Counted from the first letter of the stretch, positions 8,683 to 16,440 are shown. The stretch: DNA of 44,144 nt from CAZAGD01 sp964484485 (GCA_964484485.1 CAZAGD010000135.1:1-44144), one strand, 5' to 3'. The notes: generated from the sequence alone by a model not told the origin. Translations and numbers: made by a program.

Positions 8683-10362
8683 TCAACCAAGTCTTTTATA
8701 AAAATTTTTAAATCCGGGGGCAAAATCCCAAGGGTCGACAATAAACTCTAATACAGCCGGCACTCCTTGTTCATTGGCTTTCAGGGCTTTTTGCAGAGCT
8801 GGCTCAATGGCTTCTGGTTTTTCTACCCGTTCACCAAAACATCGGCACGCTTTAGCAATAGCCACAAAGTCAGGCTGGACCTCAAAATCTACAGCTACCC
8901 AATGTTTACTCCTTCTTTTTTGGTTGAATTTAACCCAGCCCAAACAAAAATTATTCAACACTACATAAGTAACTGGCGCATTATATTGGACAGCCGTGGG
9001 CAGCTCTTTCATGAACATTTGAAAAGCGCCATCGCCGGTTACACATACCACCTTTTTATCTGGAGCAGCCAGTTTGGCCCCTATGGCTGCGGCTATGCCA
9101 AAACCCATACAAGTTTGTTCTCCAGGAGCTACGCAGGAATTAGGATCCCAAACTTTATAGTAAGGAAAATAATAAGACCAAAGATCTTGGGAGCCATTTT
9201 CATTAACCAAAATAGTCTTAGCTCCATAGATTTGGTTTAATTCCCAAATAACTCTTTTAGTCTTAATAGGAATGGCCCTAGTGGCGCATTCTCTTTTGAC
9301 GCGCTCCTCCTGTTTCCTCTTTAATCTTAAGATGGTTTTTATTCTTTCCTCGCGCCAAGTGTCCCCTTTTTTCTGTTTTCTCTGTCGTACTGGAATAATT
9401 AAATCAGTTAATATGAGCTTAGCGTCACCTAAAAGAGCCACATCGGGAATCCAGTTGCGGCCAAATTCATGGGCATCGATATCGATTTGAATATATTTGG
9501 CTCCGGGAGGGAAGAACTTTTGTTGACCTGATTGAAAATCTTCATTGCGCGAGCCTATGGTCATAATGAGATCAGCCTCTCCGTAAACTCTTTCCCCCAA
9601 TTCACTAAAATACAAACCCACTAAGCCCAAAGCTAAAGGATGTCCTTCAGAAATTATACCTCGGCCACAGGGGGTGGTCATTACGGGAATGCTTAATAAT
9701 TCGGCCAGCTCTTGGACTTCAGCGAAAGCGCCGGAACTCACCGCTCCGCCACCGGCAACTATAACTGGCCGCTTTGCCTCCCAGAGAAGGCTAAGGGCTC
9801 GCTCTAACTGGGAAGCATCGGTTGTCGAGCGGAAAGGATATTGTGCAGGAATATAGGGAGGAAAATCAGTAGCCCGAAGACCAATGTCCTTAGGAATCTC
9901 TATAAAGACTGGACCTGGCTTCCCATTGGCGGCTAAAGAAAATGCCCGCCGCATGACCCAGGGAATGCGCTGCGGTTCAGTGACTCTTTCGCACCATTTC
10001 GTCACTGGTTTCATCATAGATATTTGGTCTGCTTCCTGGAAAGCACCCATGCCAGAATTATACACATTGGCGGCACTACCAATAGCCACGAGGGGTATAC
10101 ACGCGGCCTGGGCCTCCATTATCCCGGGTAGAAGATTAGCTACTCCAGGGCCACTCGAACCAAAACAGATCCCAGGTTGGCCGGTAAGCCGAGCGAATCC
10201 CATAGCCATAAATGGACCAGAGCTTTCTTCGCGAACTAAGATTGGCGTAATCTCTTTGATATTATAAAGGGCATCATAAAAGGCTTCTCCACCAGGTAGG
10301 CCAAAAATATAACGAACTTTTTCCGCTCTTAGGGCCTCAATTATCGCCTGCCATCCATTCAT
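8683..10362 (-). CDS. ThDP-dependent enzyme of the acetolactate synthase/decarboxylase family
   Basis: 559 aa, the full three-domain length of ThDP-dependent decarboxylases and synthases. The N-terminal domain has VRYIFGLPGGEAFYDAL and LVREESSGPFMAMGFARL; E46 aligns with the glutamate that activates the thiamine ring. The C-terminal ThDP motif is GDGAFQMFMKELPTAV...VVLNN. Candidates are acetolactate synthase-like, sulfopyruvate- or oxalyl-CoA-type enzymes; there is no acetolactate synthase small subunit or other ilv gene here, so catabolic 2-keto-acid decarboxylation or carboligation is more likely than valine synthesis. ATG preceded by GAAAGGGG. Stands alone, followed by about 230 bases of repeat debris. 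Confidence 0.85.
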   Translation of the reverse strand: MNGWQAIIEALRAEKVRYIFGLPGGEAFYDALYNIKEITPILVREESSGPFMAMGFARLTGQPGICFGSSGPGVANLLPGIMEAQAACIPLVAIGSAANVYNSGMGAFQEADQISMMKPVTKWCERVTEPQRIPWVMRRAFSLAANGKPGPVFIEIPKDIGLRATDFPPYIPAQYPFRSTTDASQLERALSLLWEAKRPVIVAGGGAVSSGAFAEVQELAELLSIPVMTTPCGRGIISEGHPLALGLVGLYFSELGERVYGEADLIMTIGSRNEDFQSGQQKFFPPGAKYIQIDIDAHEFGRNWIPDVALLGDAKLILTDLIIPVRQRKQKKGDTWREERIKTILRLKRKQEERVKRECATRAIPIKTKRVIWELNQIYGAKTILVNENGSQDLWSYYFPYYKVWDPNSCVAPGEQTCMGFGIAAAIGAKLAAPDKKVVCVTGDGAFQMFMKELPTAVQYNAPVTYVVLNNFCLGWVKFNQKRRSKHWVAVDFEVQPDFVAIAKACRCFGERVEKPEAIEPALQKALKANEQGVPAVLEFIVDPWDFAPGFKNFYKRLG

Positions 10363-10439
10363 ATTTTTCCCCTTTCTATATTTGATTGATACTTTCCAAG
10401 TTTAACGACTTTAGATATAAGCGTCAATATTTCTCTAAT

Positions 10440-10499
10440 CTGACCGTCGGTCAGTTTTAATTTTTCTCGCCTGCCGGAGACAGGCGGGAGGGGGAGTGA
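10440..10499 (-). mobile_element. Fragment of foldback MITE family 1 (one end)
   Basis: Begins CTGACCGTC and follows the right arm of the family in reverse (CAGTTTTAAT.TTTCTCGCC.GC.GGA..CAGGCGGGAGGGGGAG), then diverges near 10499. It is a one-ended remnant; the adjoining palindromic repeat A may have replaced the rest. Confidence 0.6.
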
Positions 10500-10533
10500 G
10501 GTTGACTCTTCTTTAGGAGTTGCAGTAATTGAG

Positions 10534-10604
10534 GTAAAGGACAAGCCCTTACCCTACATTGAATTAAAAAATATTTTACGTAGGGTAAGCCCTTGGAACT
10601 TACG
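10534..10604. repeat. Palindromic intergenic repeat A, copy 2
   Basis: Arms GTAAAGGACAAGCCCTTACC and GGTAAGCCCTTGGAACTTAC are inverted repeats around an A/T-rich centre. Compare 652-724 and 39592-39648. Confidence 0.65.
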
Positions 10605-10691
10605 GAACACAAATGGGTCAGTTTCTGGCCAGAGGCTCTCCAGTACTGGTATGGAGTTTAATCCTTCCTTTTTCAGAGACCTCAAATTTTT

Positions 10692-10806
10692 CTGACTCTC
10701 GATCAGTTTTTAAATTCCAGCTTAATTCAGGCGAGAGGGAGAGAGGCTCTCCCCCTCCCGCCTGTTTCCTGCTGGGGAAAAATATTAATGCTATTAGACC
10801 GGTCAA
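10692..10806 (+). mobile_element. Short (115-bp) foldback MITE family 1 copy
   Basis: Starts CTGACTCTCGATCAG and ends GACCGGTCAA, degenerate versions of the family termini. It keeps the outer arms (TTCAGCTTAATTCAGGCG-type left, CTCCCGCCTG...CCTGCTGG right) but lacks the roughly 180-bp interior. A perfect 9-bp duplication CAAATTTTT flanks it (10683-10691 and 10807-10815). Its right flank lies 4 bases from the -35 box of the cold-shock promoter. Confidence 0.85.
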
Positions 10807-10818
10807 CAAATTTTTTGA

Positions 10819-10847
10819 TTGACATTATATCTAAAAAGGAATATTTT
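10819..10847 (+). promoter_or_regulatory. Sigma-70 type promoter of the cold-shock gene
   Basis: TTGACA at 10819-10824, a 17-base spacer and TATTTT at 10842-10847. Predicted transcription start is near 10854, giving a leader of about 135 bases before the TTG start at 10990. Confidence 0.65.
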
Positions 10848-10886
10848 GGAATTGGATGAGTCGGATGGTAGTTTTGGGAAACAAAT

Positions 10887-10928
10887 AAAAAGCCATTGGG
10901 TAGGATGATTGTGCTCAATGGCTTTTTT
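10887..10928 (+). terminator. Terminator-like hairpin inside the cold-shock leader (possible attenuator)
   Basis: AAAAAGCCATTG (10887-10898) pairs perfectly with CAATGGCTTTTT (10916-10927), 12 pairs with a 17-base loop, and ends in a T run at 10923-10928. It sits between the promoter and the gene, so it would act as an attenuator if transcription starts at the listed promoter. Alternatively it ends a short upstream transcript. Confidence 0.65.
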
Positions 10929-10936
10929 GTTGCCAG

Positions 10937-10989
10937 AGCGATATCCGTACTTATCCTTTGAATTAAGAAAAGAAAGGAGGGATATCGCT
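10937..10989 (+). promoter_or_regulatory. RBS-hiding double stem before the cold-shock start codon
   Basis: AGCGATATCC (10937-10946) pairs perfectly with GGATATCGCT (10980-10989), which ends at the base before the TTG start. Inside it, TCCTTT (10954-10959) pairs with AAAGGA (10973-10978), covering most of the AGGAGG ribosome binding site. Both stems can form together. The arrangement suggests translational control by RNA folding, plausibly by temperature. The 10-bp inverted repeat could instead be a protein operator. Confidence 0.55.
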
Positions 10990-11190
10990 TTGGCAGAAGG
11001 ACAAGTGAAATGGTTTAATGAGAAAAAAGGCTATGGCTTCATTCAACAGGATGGCGGGCAGGACTTATTCGTCCATTACACAGCCATTGTTGGCGAGGGT
11101 TTCAAAACTTTAACCGAAGGCCAGCGCGTGCGCTTTGAAGTGGAAGAAACCCCCAAAGGGCTGAAGGCTAAAAACGTGCAAATTATCTGA
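10990..11190 (+). CDS. Cold-shock domain protein (CspA family)
   Basis: 66 aa from a TTG start at 10990; the frame is open further upstream but the strong AAAGGAGG at 10973-10980 and the family's standard length (65-70 aa) fix this start. The sequence has GQVKWFNEKKGYGFIQQDGG (RNP1), DLFVHYTAI (RNP2) and the C-terminal VRFEVEETPKGLKAKNV, all standard. Such OB-fold proteins bind single-stranded RNA and DNA and act as RNA chaperones. Monocistronic: its own promoter lies upstream and a strong terminator downstream. The unusual leader is described separately. Confidence 0.95.
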   Translation: MAEGQVKWFNEKKGYGFIQQDGGQDLFVHYTAIVGEGFKTLTEGQRVRFEVEETPKGLKAKNVQII

Positions 11191-11218
11191 AATCAATTTT
11201 TAAAGCTGGCTAAGGCAG

Positions 11219-11249
11219 AGCGGCACTTTGGAGAGAAGTGCCGCTTTTT
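11219..11249 (+). terminator. Intrinsic terminator of the cold-shock gene
   Basis: AGCGGCACTT (11219-11228) pairs perfectly with AAGTGCCGCT (11236-11245), 7-base loop, followed by TTTT. Placed 28 bases after the cold-shock stop. Confidence 0.9.
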
Positions 11250-11257
11250 GCCCAAAT

Positions 11258-12082
11258 CTAAAAGAGCATGCGAGTGCCCACCCCAACAAGAAGAAGAGCA
11301 AAGATTTTCCGCATGCGCAGGGGGCGAGTTTTATAAGCTAAGTTAGTGCCCAAGCGGGCTAAAAAAAGGGAAGGCAGGCCAGCCATGATCCATCCCCAGC
11401 CATGCACATAACCCAACGAAAAAGGGGGAAGTTGCGGCTTTCCCCACCCATGATAAATATAACCAAAAGTGCCCACCAAAGAAATAAAAAACACAAAGGC
11501 AATAGAGATCCCCATAGCTCGGTGAATAGAAATTTTTAAAAAGCGCACCAGCAGAGGAATAGCAATCACCCCCCCACCCAGGCCAAAGAATCCCGAAAAG
11601 ATACCTACCACAAAACCGACCAGTAAAGTTTTATATTTAGAAGGGTTTTGCGCATTTCTTTTTTTTCCTTCCCTTTCCTCCTTTTCTAAGATCATCTGTC
11701 CGGCCAAAAAAATTAAAAGGACCCCAAAAAGGATCCTTAATAACTCTCCTCGCAGAAAGGAAGTAATCATAGAACCTAAGAAAGAGCCAATGATTCCTGG
11801 AATAGCTAATAAATAAACTACCGGCCAGCTAATATTTTCTTTTCGCGCATGGGCATAATAGCCAGAGATAGAGGTGGGGATAATAATCGCTAAACTTGTC
11901 CCAAAAGATAAGTGCACAATAATTTCTGAGGAAACTTTCATAGAGGGAAAAACCCAATAGGTAAGGAGGGGAATTATAATGACTCCTCCCCCTACACCTA
12001 AAAATCCCCCCATAAAGCCTACCGCTAAGCCAATGATTACGAATTGAATAGCATTGATTAGAGAAAAGTCCAATGGTGTCAT
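11258..12082 (-). CDS. TSUP (TauE/SafE) family membrane permease
   Basis: 274 aa with about eight membrane segments arranged as two similar halves. Each half carries the family's glycine-rich repeat: GFMGGFLGVGGGVIIIPLL near the N-terminus and GIFSGFFGLGGGVIAIPLL in the middle. The family exports or imports sulfite, sulfoacetate, thiosulfate and other small anions; the substrate here is not predictable. The ATG at 12082 lacks a clear ribosome binding site. A terminator separates it from the DksA-like gene upstream, so it probably has its own promoter. Confidence 0.88.
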   Translation of the reverse strand: MTPLDFSLINAIQFVIIGLAVGFMGGFLGVGGGVIIIPLLTYWVFPSMKVSSEIIVHLSFGTSLAIIIPTSISGYYAHARKENISWPVVYLLAIPGIIGSFLGSMITSFLRGELLRILFGVLLIFLAGQMILEKEEREGKKRNAQNPSKYKTLLVGFVVGIFSGFFGLGGGVIAIPLLVRFLKISIHRAMGISIAFVFFISLVGTFGYIYHGWGKPQLPPFSLGYVHGWGWIMAGLPSLFLARLGTNLAYKTRPLRMRKIFALLLVGVGTRMLF

Positions 12083-12090
12083 CCGCGAGT

Positions 12091-12124
12091 ATAAAAATAA
12101 ATCCCGGGAAATCCCCGGGATTTA
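12091..12124 (-). terminator. Intrinsic terminator of the DksA-like gene
   Basis: TAAATCCCGGG (12098-12108) pairs with CCCGGGATTTA (12114-12124), 5-base loop. Read on the minus strand the stem is followed by TTTTTAT. It lies 32 bases after the DksA-like stop and 9 bases before the permease start codon. Confidence 0.8.
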
Positions 12125-12155
12125 TCGTTTCAGAAGAGGATCTAATTTAAATTTT

Positions 12156-12803
12156 TTAAGATTCTTCTTCCTCTAAGCCAGTAGCAAAAGCTAATCCCCG
12201 GTAAGTTAAATCTTCTTCTGTTCTTTTCTGAATGCTCTGCTCTTCTTCAAACTTTGATTGGCAAGAAACACAAAACTTGGCCAAAGGCATAACTTTTAAG
12301 CGACCTAAACCAATTTTTTCTCCGCATTCCTCACATATACCATAAGTTCCTTCTTCGATCTTTTCCAAAGCTTCGTTGATGGCGGATAACTTTTCTTTTT
12401 CCCGACTTGTTAAAAGAAGGGAAAGTTCCCGTTCTCTTTCATCTCCTGCTTGGTCTATTATATCGCCAATATCGGCCGATGGTACGAGGGATTCAGAAAA
12501 GCGACTTTCTGAAATTTCCTCGATTATCTTTTGTCTCATATCTAAAAGTATTTTTTTAAAAAATTCTTTGTCCTGCGCTAAGGTTGCTTCGGGCATGACC
12601 TCTTTTTTCATTTCTACTTTCTGAATTTCTTTTTTTTCTTCCATCTTGACCATAGCTTTTTTCGGAGTTTTTTCTGTCCTCCTCTTTATCAACGGTGATT
12701 TGGTCACTTTTTTCATTTTGCCTAATTTCTTCTTGGAGGAAGGAACAGTACTTTTTCCTCTGATAACTTTTTTCTTTACTTTTTTCGACTTCGGGGTAGC
12801 CAT
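12156..12803 (-). CDS. DksA/TraR-type zinc finger protein with a lysine-rich N-terminal tail
   Basis: 215 aa from the ATG at 12803, chosen because AAGGGAGGGAG lies just upstream; a longer frame from 12899 has no such site. Residues 1 to about 70 are extremely basic (repeated KK, KKK, TPKK), resembling histone H1-like tails. Then comes a coiled-coil stretch with DMRQKIIEEI and DIIDQAGDERERELSLLL, and a C4 zinc finger CEECGEKIGLGRLKVMPLAK plus CVSCQ. DksA-family proteins bind RNA polymerase in its secondary channel through the coiled-coil tip and modulate transcription with ppGpp. The basic tail is not part of standard DksA and might bind DNA or RNA. Single gene with its own terminator. Confidence 0.85.
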   Translation of the reverse strand: MATPKSKKVKKKVIRGKSTVPSSKKKLGKMKKVTKSPLIKRRTEKTPKKAMVKMEEKKEIQKVEMKKEVMPEATLAQDKEFFKKILLDMRQKIIEEISESRFSESLVPSADIGDIIDQAGDERERELSLLLTSREKEKLSAINEALEKIEEGTYGICEECGEKIGLGRLKVMPLAKFCVSCQSKFEEEQSIQKRTEEDLTYRGLAFATGLEEEES

Positions 12804-13318
12804 AAAGGCTCCCTCCCTTCTTGGGTCCCCTAAACCCAGATAAACTTTGCTATTATTAAAGTTATTTAATTTACTCTTTTTTTCAATATTGTCAAGCATA
12901 TTTTACATTTTTTTAAATTTAATCCTGGACGCGCTACCTGTTTAAAATAATTTCAATTATTTACAAGGGTTAGCAAATTTTAATTTGTCCCGTATTCAAG
13001 AAATATTCACGAGATCTCTAAAAAAAGTCCCTGGGGATACAATTCCGTCATTCCGCGAAGGCATGAAGCAGGCTGAAGCAGGCAGGAATCCAACTTTTTC
13101 ACGGCATTTTTGGACTCCCGCTTGCGCGGGAGTGACCGAAAAGTTGGTTTTTCAGAGATCTCTTCACCAGAATTTTCATTTTTTAAAAAACAAAGAGGAA
13201 ATAACCTCCTGAAAATTTTTCTTGACCGAAATTATCAGGTAAAGTTAAACTAAACTTAACATTGAACAGTGAGCAAAAATGCGCGGTTTTAAAGATTAAA
13301 AGAAAGGAGGAAAAATAT
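12804..13318. other. Intergenic region with a MITE-like insert
   Basis: Divergent promoter region between the DksA-like and cytochrome genes. It contains the 152-bp element at 13011-13162. The stretch 13222-13258 has a TTGACC box and a GTTAA...TTAAC inverted repeat that could be the cytochrome promoter and operator. Nothing else is recognisable. Confidence 0.55.
13011..13162. mobile_element. MITE-like element, family 2 (152 bp)
   Basis: Inverted ends GAGATCTCTAAAAA and (reverse) GAGATCTCTGAAAAA enclose a foldback interior with TCCGTCATTCCGCG and CTTGCGCGGGAGTGACCG. A perfect 5-bp duplication TTCAC flanks it (13006-13010, 13163-13167). A 75-codon frame across it is an artefact of the repeat. 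No transposase. Confidence 0.75.
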
Positions 13319-13660
13319 TTGGGAAAGGGCTTTTATAAATTTTTTCTGCTAATTGTTCCATTAGTTCTCTTAGTGGGGGTAGGAATTTCACTGGCCCAGA
13401 AAAAGGTGGGCGGTGGAGAGTTTAAATATGAAGCTAAAGGAAGTACTGGACCGGTTCTTTTCAGCCACGAGTCTCATGTCAACCAGCATAAGCTAAAATG
13501 CACCGACTGTCATACTAAAGTATTTAAGATGAAAAAAGGCCAGTTCAAAATGGCCCAAGCTAATCATGGCGAAGAAAAACATTGCGGTTTTTGCCATAAT
13601 GGGAAGAAAGCTTTTGGACAAACTAAAGATGCGGATTGCAGCAAATGTCATAAAAAATAA
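13319..13660 (+). CDS. Triheme c-type cytochrome (cytochrome c3/c7 family)
   Basis: 113 aa from a TTG at 13319 behind AAAGGAGG; an upstream TTG at 13262 is in frame but has no site. Residues 1-27 form a signal peptide ending ISLAQ. Three haem motifs follow: CTDCH (61-65), CGFCH (89-93) and CSKCH (107-111), with extra histidines (FSHESH, ANHGEEKH) placed to serve as distal ligands. This matches c7-type triheme periplasmic electron carriers of metal- and sulfate-reducing bacteria. Its haem would be attached by the ResB/CcsA system encoded directly downstream. A strong terminator follows, so it can be made in excess of the assembly proteins. Confidence 0.88.
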   Translation: MGKGFYKFFLLIVPLVLLVGVGISLAQKKVGGGEFKYEAKGSTGPVLFSHESHVNQHKLKCTDCHTKVFKMKKGQFKMAQANHGEEKHCGFCHNGKKAFGQTKDADCSKCHKK

Positions 13661-13690
13661 ATCTCTGCTTAGATAATTCTCTGCTTTATA

Positions 13691-13726
13691 ATTGGCGTTG
13701 GGCAAAAGTTCAACGCCAATTTTTTT
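13691..13726 (+). terminator. Intrinsic terminator after the triheme cytochrome
   Basis: ATTGGCGTTG (13691-13700) pairs perfectly with CAACGCCAAT (13711-13720), 10-base loop, then six T. It lies 12 bases before the resB start, so resB expression depends on read-through or a promoter inside the stem region. Confidence 0.88.
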
Positions 13727-13738
13727 CAAGGAGTCTCG

Positions 13739-15136
13739 TTGGTTCAGGAAGGAAAGTCAACAAAAGTATTTCAGCAATTAAGTGAGCATCTTTCTTCTCT
13801 TAAACTGACCATCTCCCTTTTGCTCATTTTGGCCGTCGTCTCCATCTTCGGCACCGTAATTCCGCAAAACGCCTCGCCGCAAGAGTACTTGCAATTTTAC
13901 AAATTACCCACTTATAAAATTTTGAGGATCCTTGGCCTCTTAGATATGTATCATGCTCCATGGTTCTTTTTTCTTTTAGCTTTACTCAGTTTAAACCTTA
14001 TTTTCTGTTCATGGAAACGCTTTAAAAGTACGTGGAAGATTTTGGCCAGTTCTATACCCCGCGACGAGAATGGTTGGCAAAAGCTGTCTCCGCGAGGCTT
14101 ATTTTTAACTGGCTCTAATGAGGAAGAGATTTTGATGAAAATTAAGAAAGTTTTGGCCCAATTTTATCCTCCTCTTAAAATTCAACGAGCTCAGCATATT
14201 CTCTTCCTATCCGCAGAAAAAGGGAGGTTCTCGCGCTGGGGGGTTTATTTTATCCATTTGAGTATTTTAGTTATTTTGACTGGAGCCTTGATCGGTTTTT
14301 ATACCGGCTTCCGGGGCCATTTAAATATCAATGAAGGGGAAAAGGCTGACAGAATTTTCTTAAAAAATGGGCAAGAAATCTTTTTCCCTGGGTTTAGCGT
14401 TCAGTTAGAAAACTTTTCTGTTTCTTATTACCCTTCAGGCGCTCCCCGCGAATTTAAAAGCGTTATTTCCATCTTCGAAAATGGGCAAAAGATTCTTACG
14501 GCTCCTATTTTAGTCAATCAACCTTTAACATATAAGGGGATAACTTTTTACCAATCCAGCTATGGGATTACAGGTCTAAAAAAAGTTATCTTGGATATAG
14601 AAGACATAAATTCTGGCCGAAAATTTACTTTTCCTGCTTTTTTAGATAAAGAGAATATAATCCCAGAAAATTCTTGGTCCATCCGCTTAAATCGTTTTCT
14701 TCCAGATTTTCAAGGTTTGGGTCCGGCCTTGCAGATTATTATTTCTGACTTTCAGGGTACCGCAGAGAATTTTTTACTTCTCATTAACCATCCGGATTTC
14801 TCGGCCGGAGAAAAGGCGAAGAAGTTTCGGGTCCGGGTAAAGGAGTGGACGCCCATCTATTTCTCTGGCTTGCAAGTGACCAAAGATCCGGGAGTAGAAA
14901 TTGTTTGGTTAGGTTGCTCTCTCATGATTTTGGGATTTTATCTAACTTTTTTCCATACGCATCGGCGCCTTTGGATGAAACTATACGCAGCAAGTAAGGG
15001 GTTCTCCTTAGAAATTGTATCATACAGTAATCGAGATCGGCAGAATTTGGAAAAAGAACTTAAGGAATTAGAACGAAATTTGCTTGAGGAATTTTCTATT
15101 TCGGCATTAGGTCAAAAGGCCAAAGGAGAAGTATGA
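13739..15136 (+). CDS. resB: Cytochrome c biogenesis protein ResB/Ccs1
   Basis: 465 aa, TTG start with AAGGAG six bases upstream. Three N-terminal membrane segments (around LKLTISLLLILAVVSIFGTV, APWFFFLLALLSLNLIF, and GVYFIHLSILVILTGALIG), a large periplasmic domain and a final membrane helix (WLGCSLMILGFYLTFF) reproduce the ResB layout. ResB and CcsA together form the system II haem exporter and cytochrome c synthetase. The histidines in the membrane helices fit that role. The stop overlaps the start of the CcsA gene (ATGA at 15133-15136). The coupling and the cytochrome upstream make the assignment secure. Confidence 0.9.
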   Translation: MVQEGKSTKVFQQLSEHLSSLKLTISLLLILAVVSIFGTVIPQNASPQEYLQFYKLPTYKILRILGLLDMYHAPWFFFLLALLSLNLIFCSWKRFKSTWKILASSIPRDENGWQKLSPRGLFLTGSNEEEILMKIKKVLAQFYPPLKIQRAQHILFLSAEKGRFSRWGVYFIHLSILVILTGALIGFYTGFRGHLNINEGEKADRIFLKNGQEIFFPGFSVQLENFSVSYYPSGAPREFKSVISIFENGQKILTAPILVNQPLTYKGITFYQSSYGITGLKKVILDIEDINSGRKFTFPAFLDKENIIPENSWSIRLNRFLPDFQGLGPALQIIISDFQGTAENFLLLINHPDFSAGEKAKKFRVRVKEWTPIYFSGLQVTKDPGVEIVWLGCSLMILGFYLTFFHTHRRLWMKLYAASKGFSLEIVSYSNRDRQNLEKELKELERNLLEEFSISALGQKAKGEV

Positions 15137-15969
15137 TTAGTGCCCAGCTAGTAAGCATAGTCACGTTTTTATATTTAGGAAGTTCTATATTATACATAAC
15201 TTATATGGCCTTCCAGTTAGAAAAGATTGCTAAGATAGCCTCCGGTTGGACATGGATAGCTTTTTTCTCGCATAGTGCCGCGATCATTATGCGCTGGATA
15301 GAATCTTATCAGATGGGTATAGGCCATGCGCCCTTAACGAATATGTATGAATCTTTGGTCTTCTATTCCTGGTGCATTACCCTCCTCTACTTGCTGTGGG
15401 AAAAAAAGATGCCTTCTCGTCTGAGTGGTGCTCTGGTAATGCCCTTTGCTTTCTTTTTTATCGCCTATGCCTCCCTAGCTCCGGGTGTTTCGGCGCAAAT
15501 CGATCCTTTGATCCCAGCTTTGCAGAGTAACTGGCTCCATGCTCATGTGCTTACTTGTTTTTTGAGCTATGCCTCTTTTACTATATCTTGCGCTTTAAGT
15601 ATCTTATATTTAATTAAGCAAGGGCAGAAGAAGGAAGGCCAAAATAACCATCAACAAAATTTTAGTTTAGAAAACCTGGAGACTTTAATCTATAAAACCA
15701 TTGCTATCGGTTTTCCTCTATTAACCATCGGCATTATTACGGGCGCGGCTTGGGCTAATTATGCTTGGGGTTCTTATTGGAGTTGGGATCCTAAGGAAAC
15801 TTGGTCGCTAATTACTTGGTTCATCTATGCCGTATTTCTTCATGCCCGTCTGCGGAGAGAATGGCGGGGGAAACGCTTGGCTATCCTTTCTATAGTTGGT
15901 TTTGGAGCAGTCCTCTTTACCTATTTTGGTGTAAACTATGTTCTTTCGGGATTACATAGCTATGTATGA
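15133..15969 (+). CDS. ccsA: Cytochrome c assembly protein CcsA/ResC
   Basis: 278 aa with about eight membrane helices and the tryptophan-rich haem-handling motif WGSYWSWDPKETWSL, the signature of CcsA/CcmC/CcmF-type proteins. Conserved flanking histidines appear in MYESLVF-preceding IGHAP, in WLHAHVL and in LSGLHSYV. It acts in the membrane with ResB to deliver haem to CxxCH sites outside the cytoplasm. The ATGA overlap with resB implies equal synthesis. Ends 90 bases before the cyclophilin-like gene. Confidence 0.92.
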   Translation: MISAQLVSIVTFLYLGSSILYITYMAFQLEKIAKIASGWTWIAFFSHSAAIIMRWIESYQMGIGHAPLTNMYESLVFYSWCITLLYLLWEKKMPSRLSGALVMPFAFFFIAYASLAPGVSAQIDPLIPALQSNWLHAHVLTCFLSYASFTISCALSILYLIKQGQKKEGQNNHQQNFSLENLETLIYKTIAIGFPLLTIGIITGAAWANYAWGSYWSWDPKETWSLITWFIYAVFLHARLRREWRGKRLAILSIVGFGAVLFTYFGVNYVLSGLHSYV

Positions 15970-16059
15970 AGTTATGAATGAATTTTTTCTTCGATTTATT
16001 TTTTGTCCTTTTTTGATGAAGAAAGGGGAGAAAGATAATAAATAAGGCGAGGTGAGGTT

Positions 16060-16440
16060 ATGGAAAAGAAAATCAAGATCAAAGCTGGAAATGTAGAGGC
16101 CGAAGCTTTATTGAACGATTCAGCTACTGCTCAGAAAATATGGGAGGCCTTGCCCATAGAAGCGCAGGCCAATACTTGGGGAGATGAAATTTATTTTTCT
16201 ATTCCGGTTAAAGCCCCGTTGGAGAAGGATGCGCAAGAGTTAGTTAATTTAGGAGACTTAGGATATTGGCCAGAAGGGAAGGGGTTCTGTATCTTTTTTG
16301 GCCCCACGCCGATCAGTCGGGGGAAGGAGATTCGGCCAGCCAGCGCGGTTAATATTATAGGGAAGGTAATCGGTGATCCCCAGATATTTAAAAAAGTCCC
16401 GGCGGGAGCTAAGATAATCATCGAGCGCGCCAAAGAATAA
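16060..16440 (+). CDS. Cyclophilin-like (TM1367 type) protein
   Basis: 126 aa. The pattern of IKIKAGNVEAEALLNDSATA, then IWEALPIEAQANTWGDEIYF, then DLGYWPEGKGFCIFFGPTP and SAVNIIGKVIGD matches the small cyclophilin-like beta-barrel family typified by the Thermotoga TM1367 structure. The fold resembles cyclophilin but the prolyl isomerase residues are not conserved in the family, and no activity is established. A GAGGTGAGG site precedes the ATG. Flanked by unrelated genes on the same strand. Confidence 0.8.
   Translation: MEKKIKIKAGNVEAEALLNDSATAQKIWEALPIEAQANTWGDEIYFSIPVKAPLEKDAQELVNLGDLGYWPEGKGFCIFFGPTPISRGKEIRPASAVNIIGKVIGDPQIFKKVPAGAKIIIERAKE

Larger units (their letters stand above)
10363..10818. 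other. Intergenic region built mostly of repeats
   Basis: Between the divergent ThDP-enzyme and cold-shock genes lie a MITE fragment (10440-10499), palindromic repeat A (10534-10604) and a complete short MITE (10692-10806). Small open frames across this stretch come from the repeats. The stretch 10605-10691 shows nothing I recognise. Confidence 0.7.

Noticed and set aside
8767..9240. 157-codon frame opposite the ThDP-enzyme gene
   Set aside because: Antisense shadow of conserved ThDP-binding sequence; no ribosome site.
10359..10918. Several 60-70 codon frames on both strands
   Set aside because: They lie across MITE and palindromic repeat copies, have no ribosome binding sites, and their translations are low-complexity or repeat-derived.
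12985..13212. 75-codon plus-strand frame
   Set aside because: It is the translation of MITE family 2 (PACAGVT-type peptide from GTCATTCC-like repeats), not a gene.
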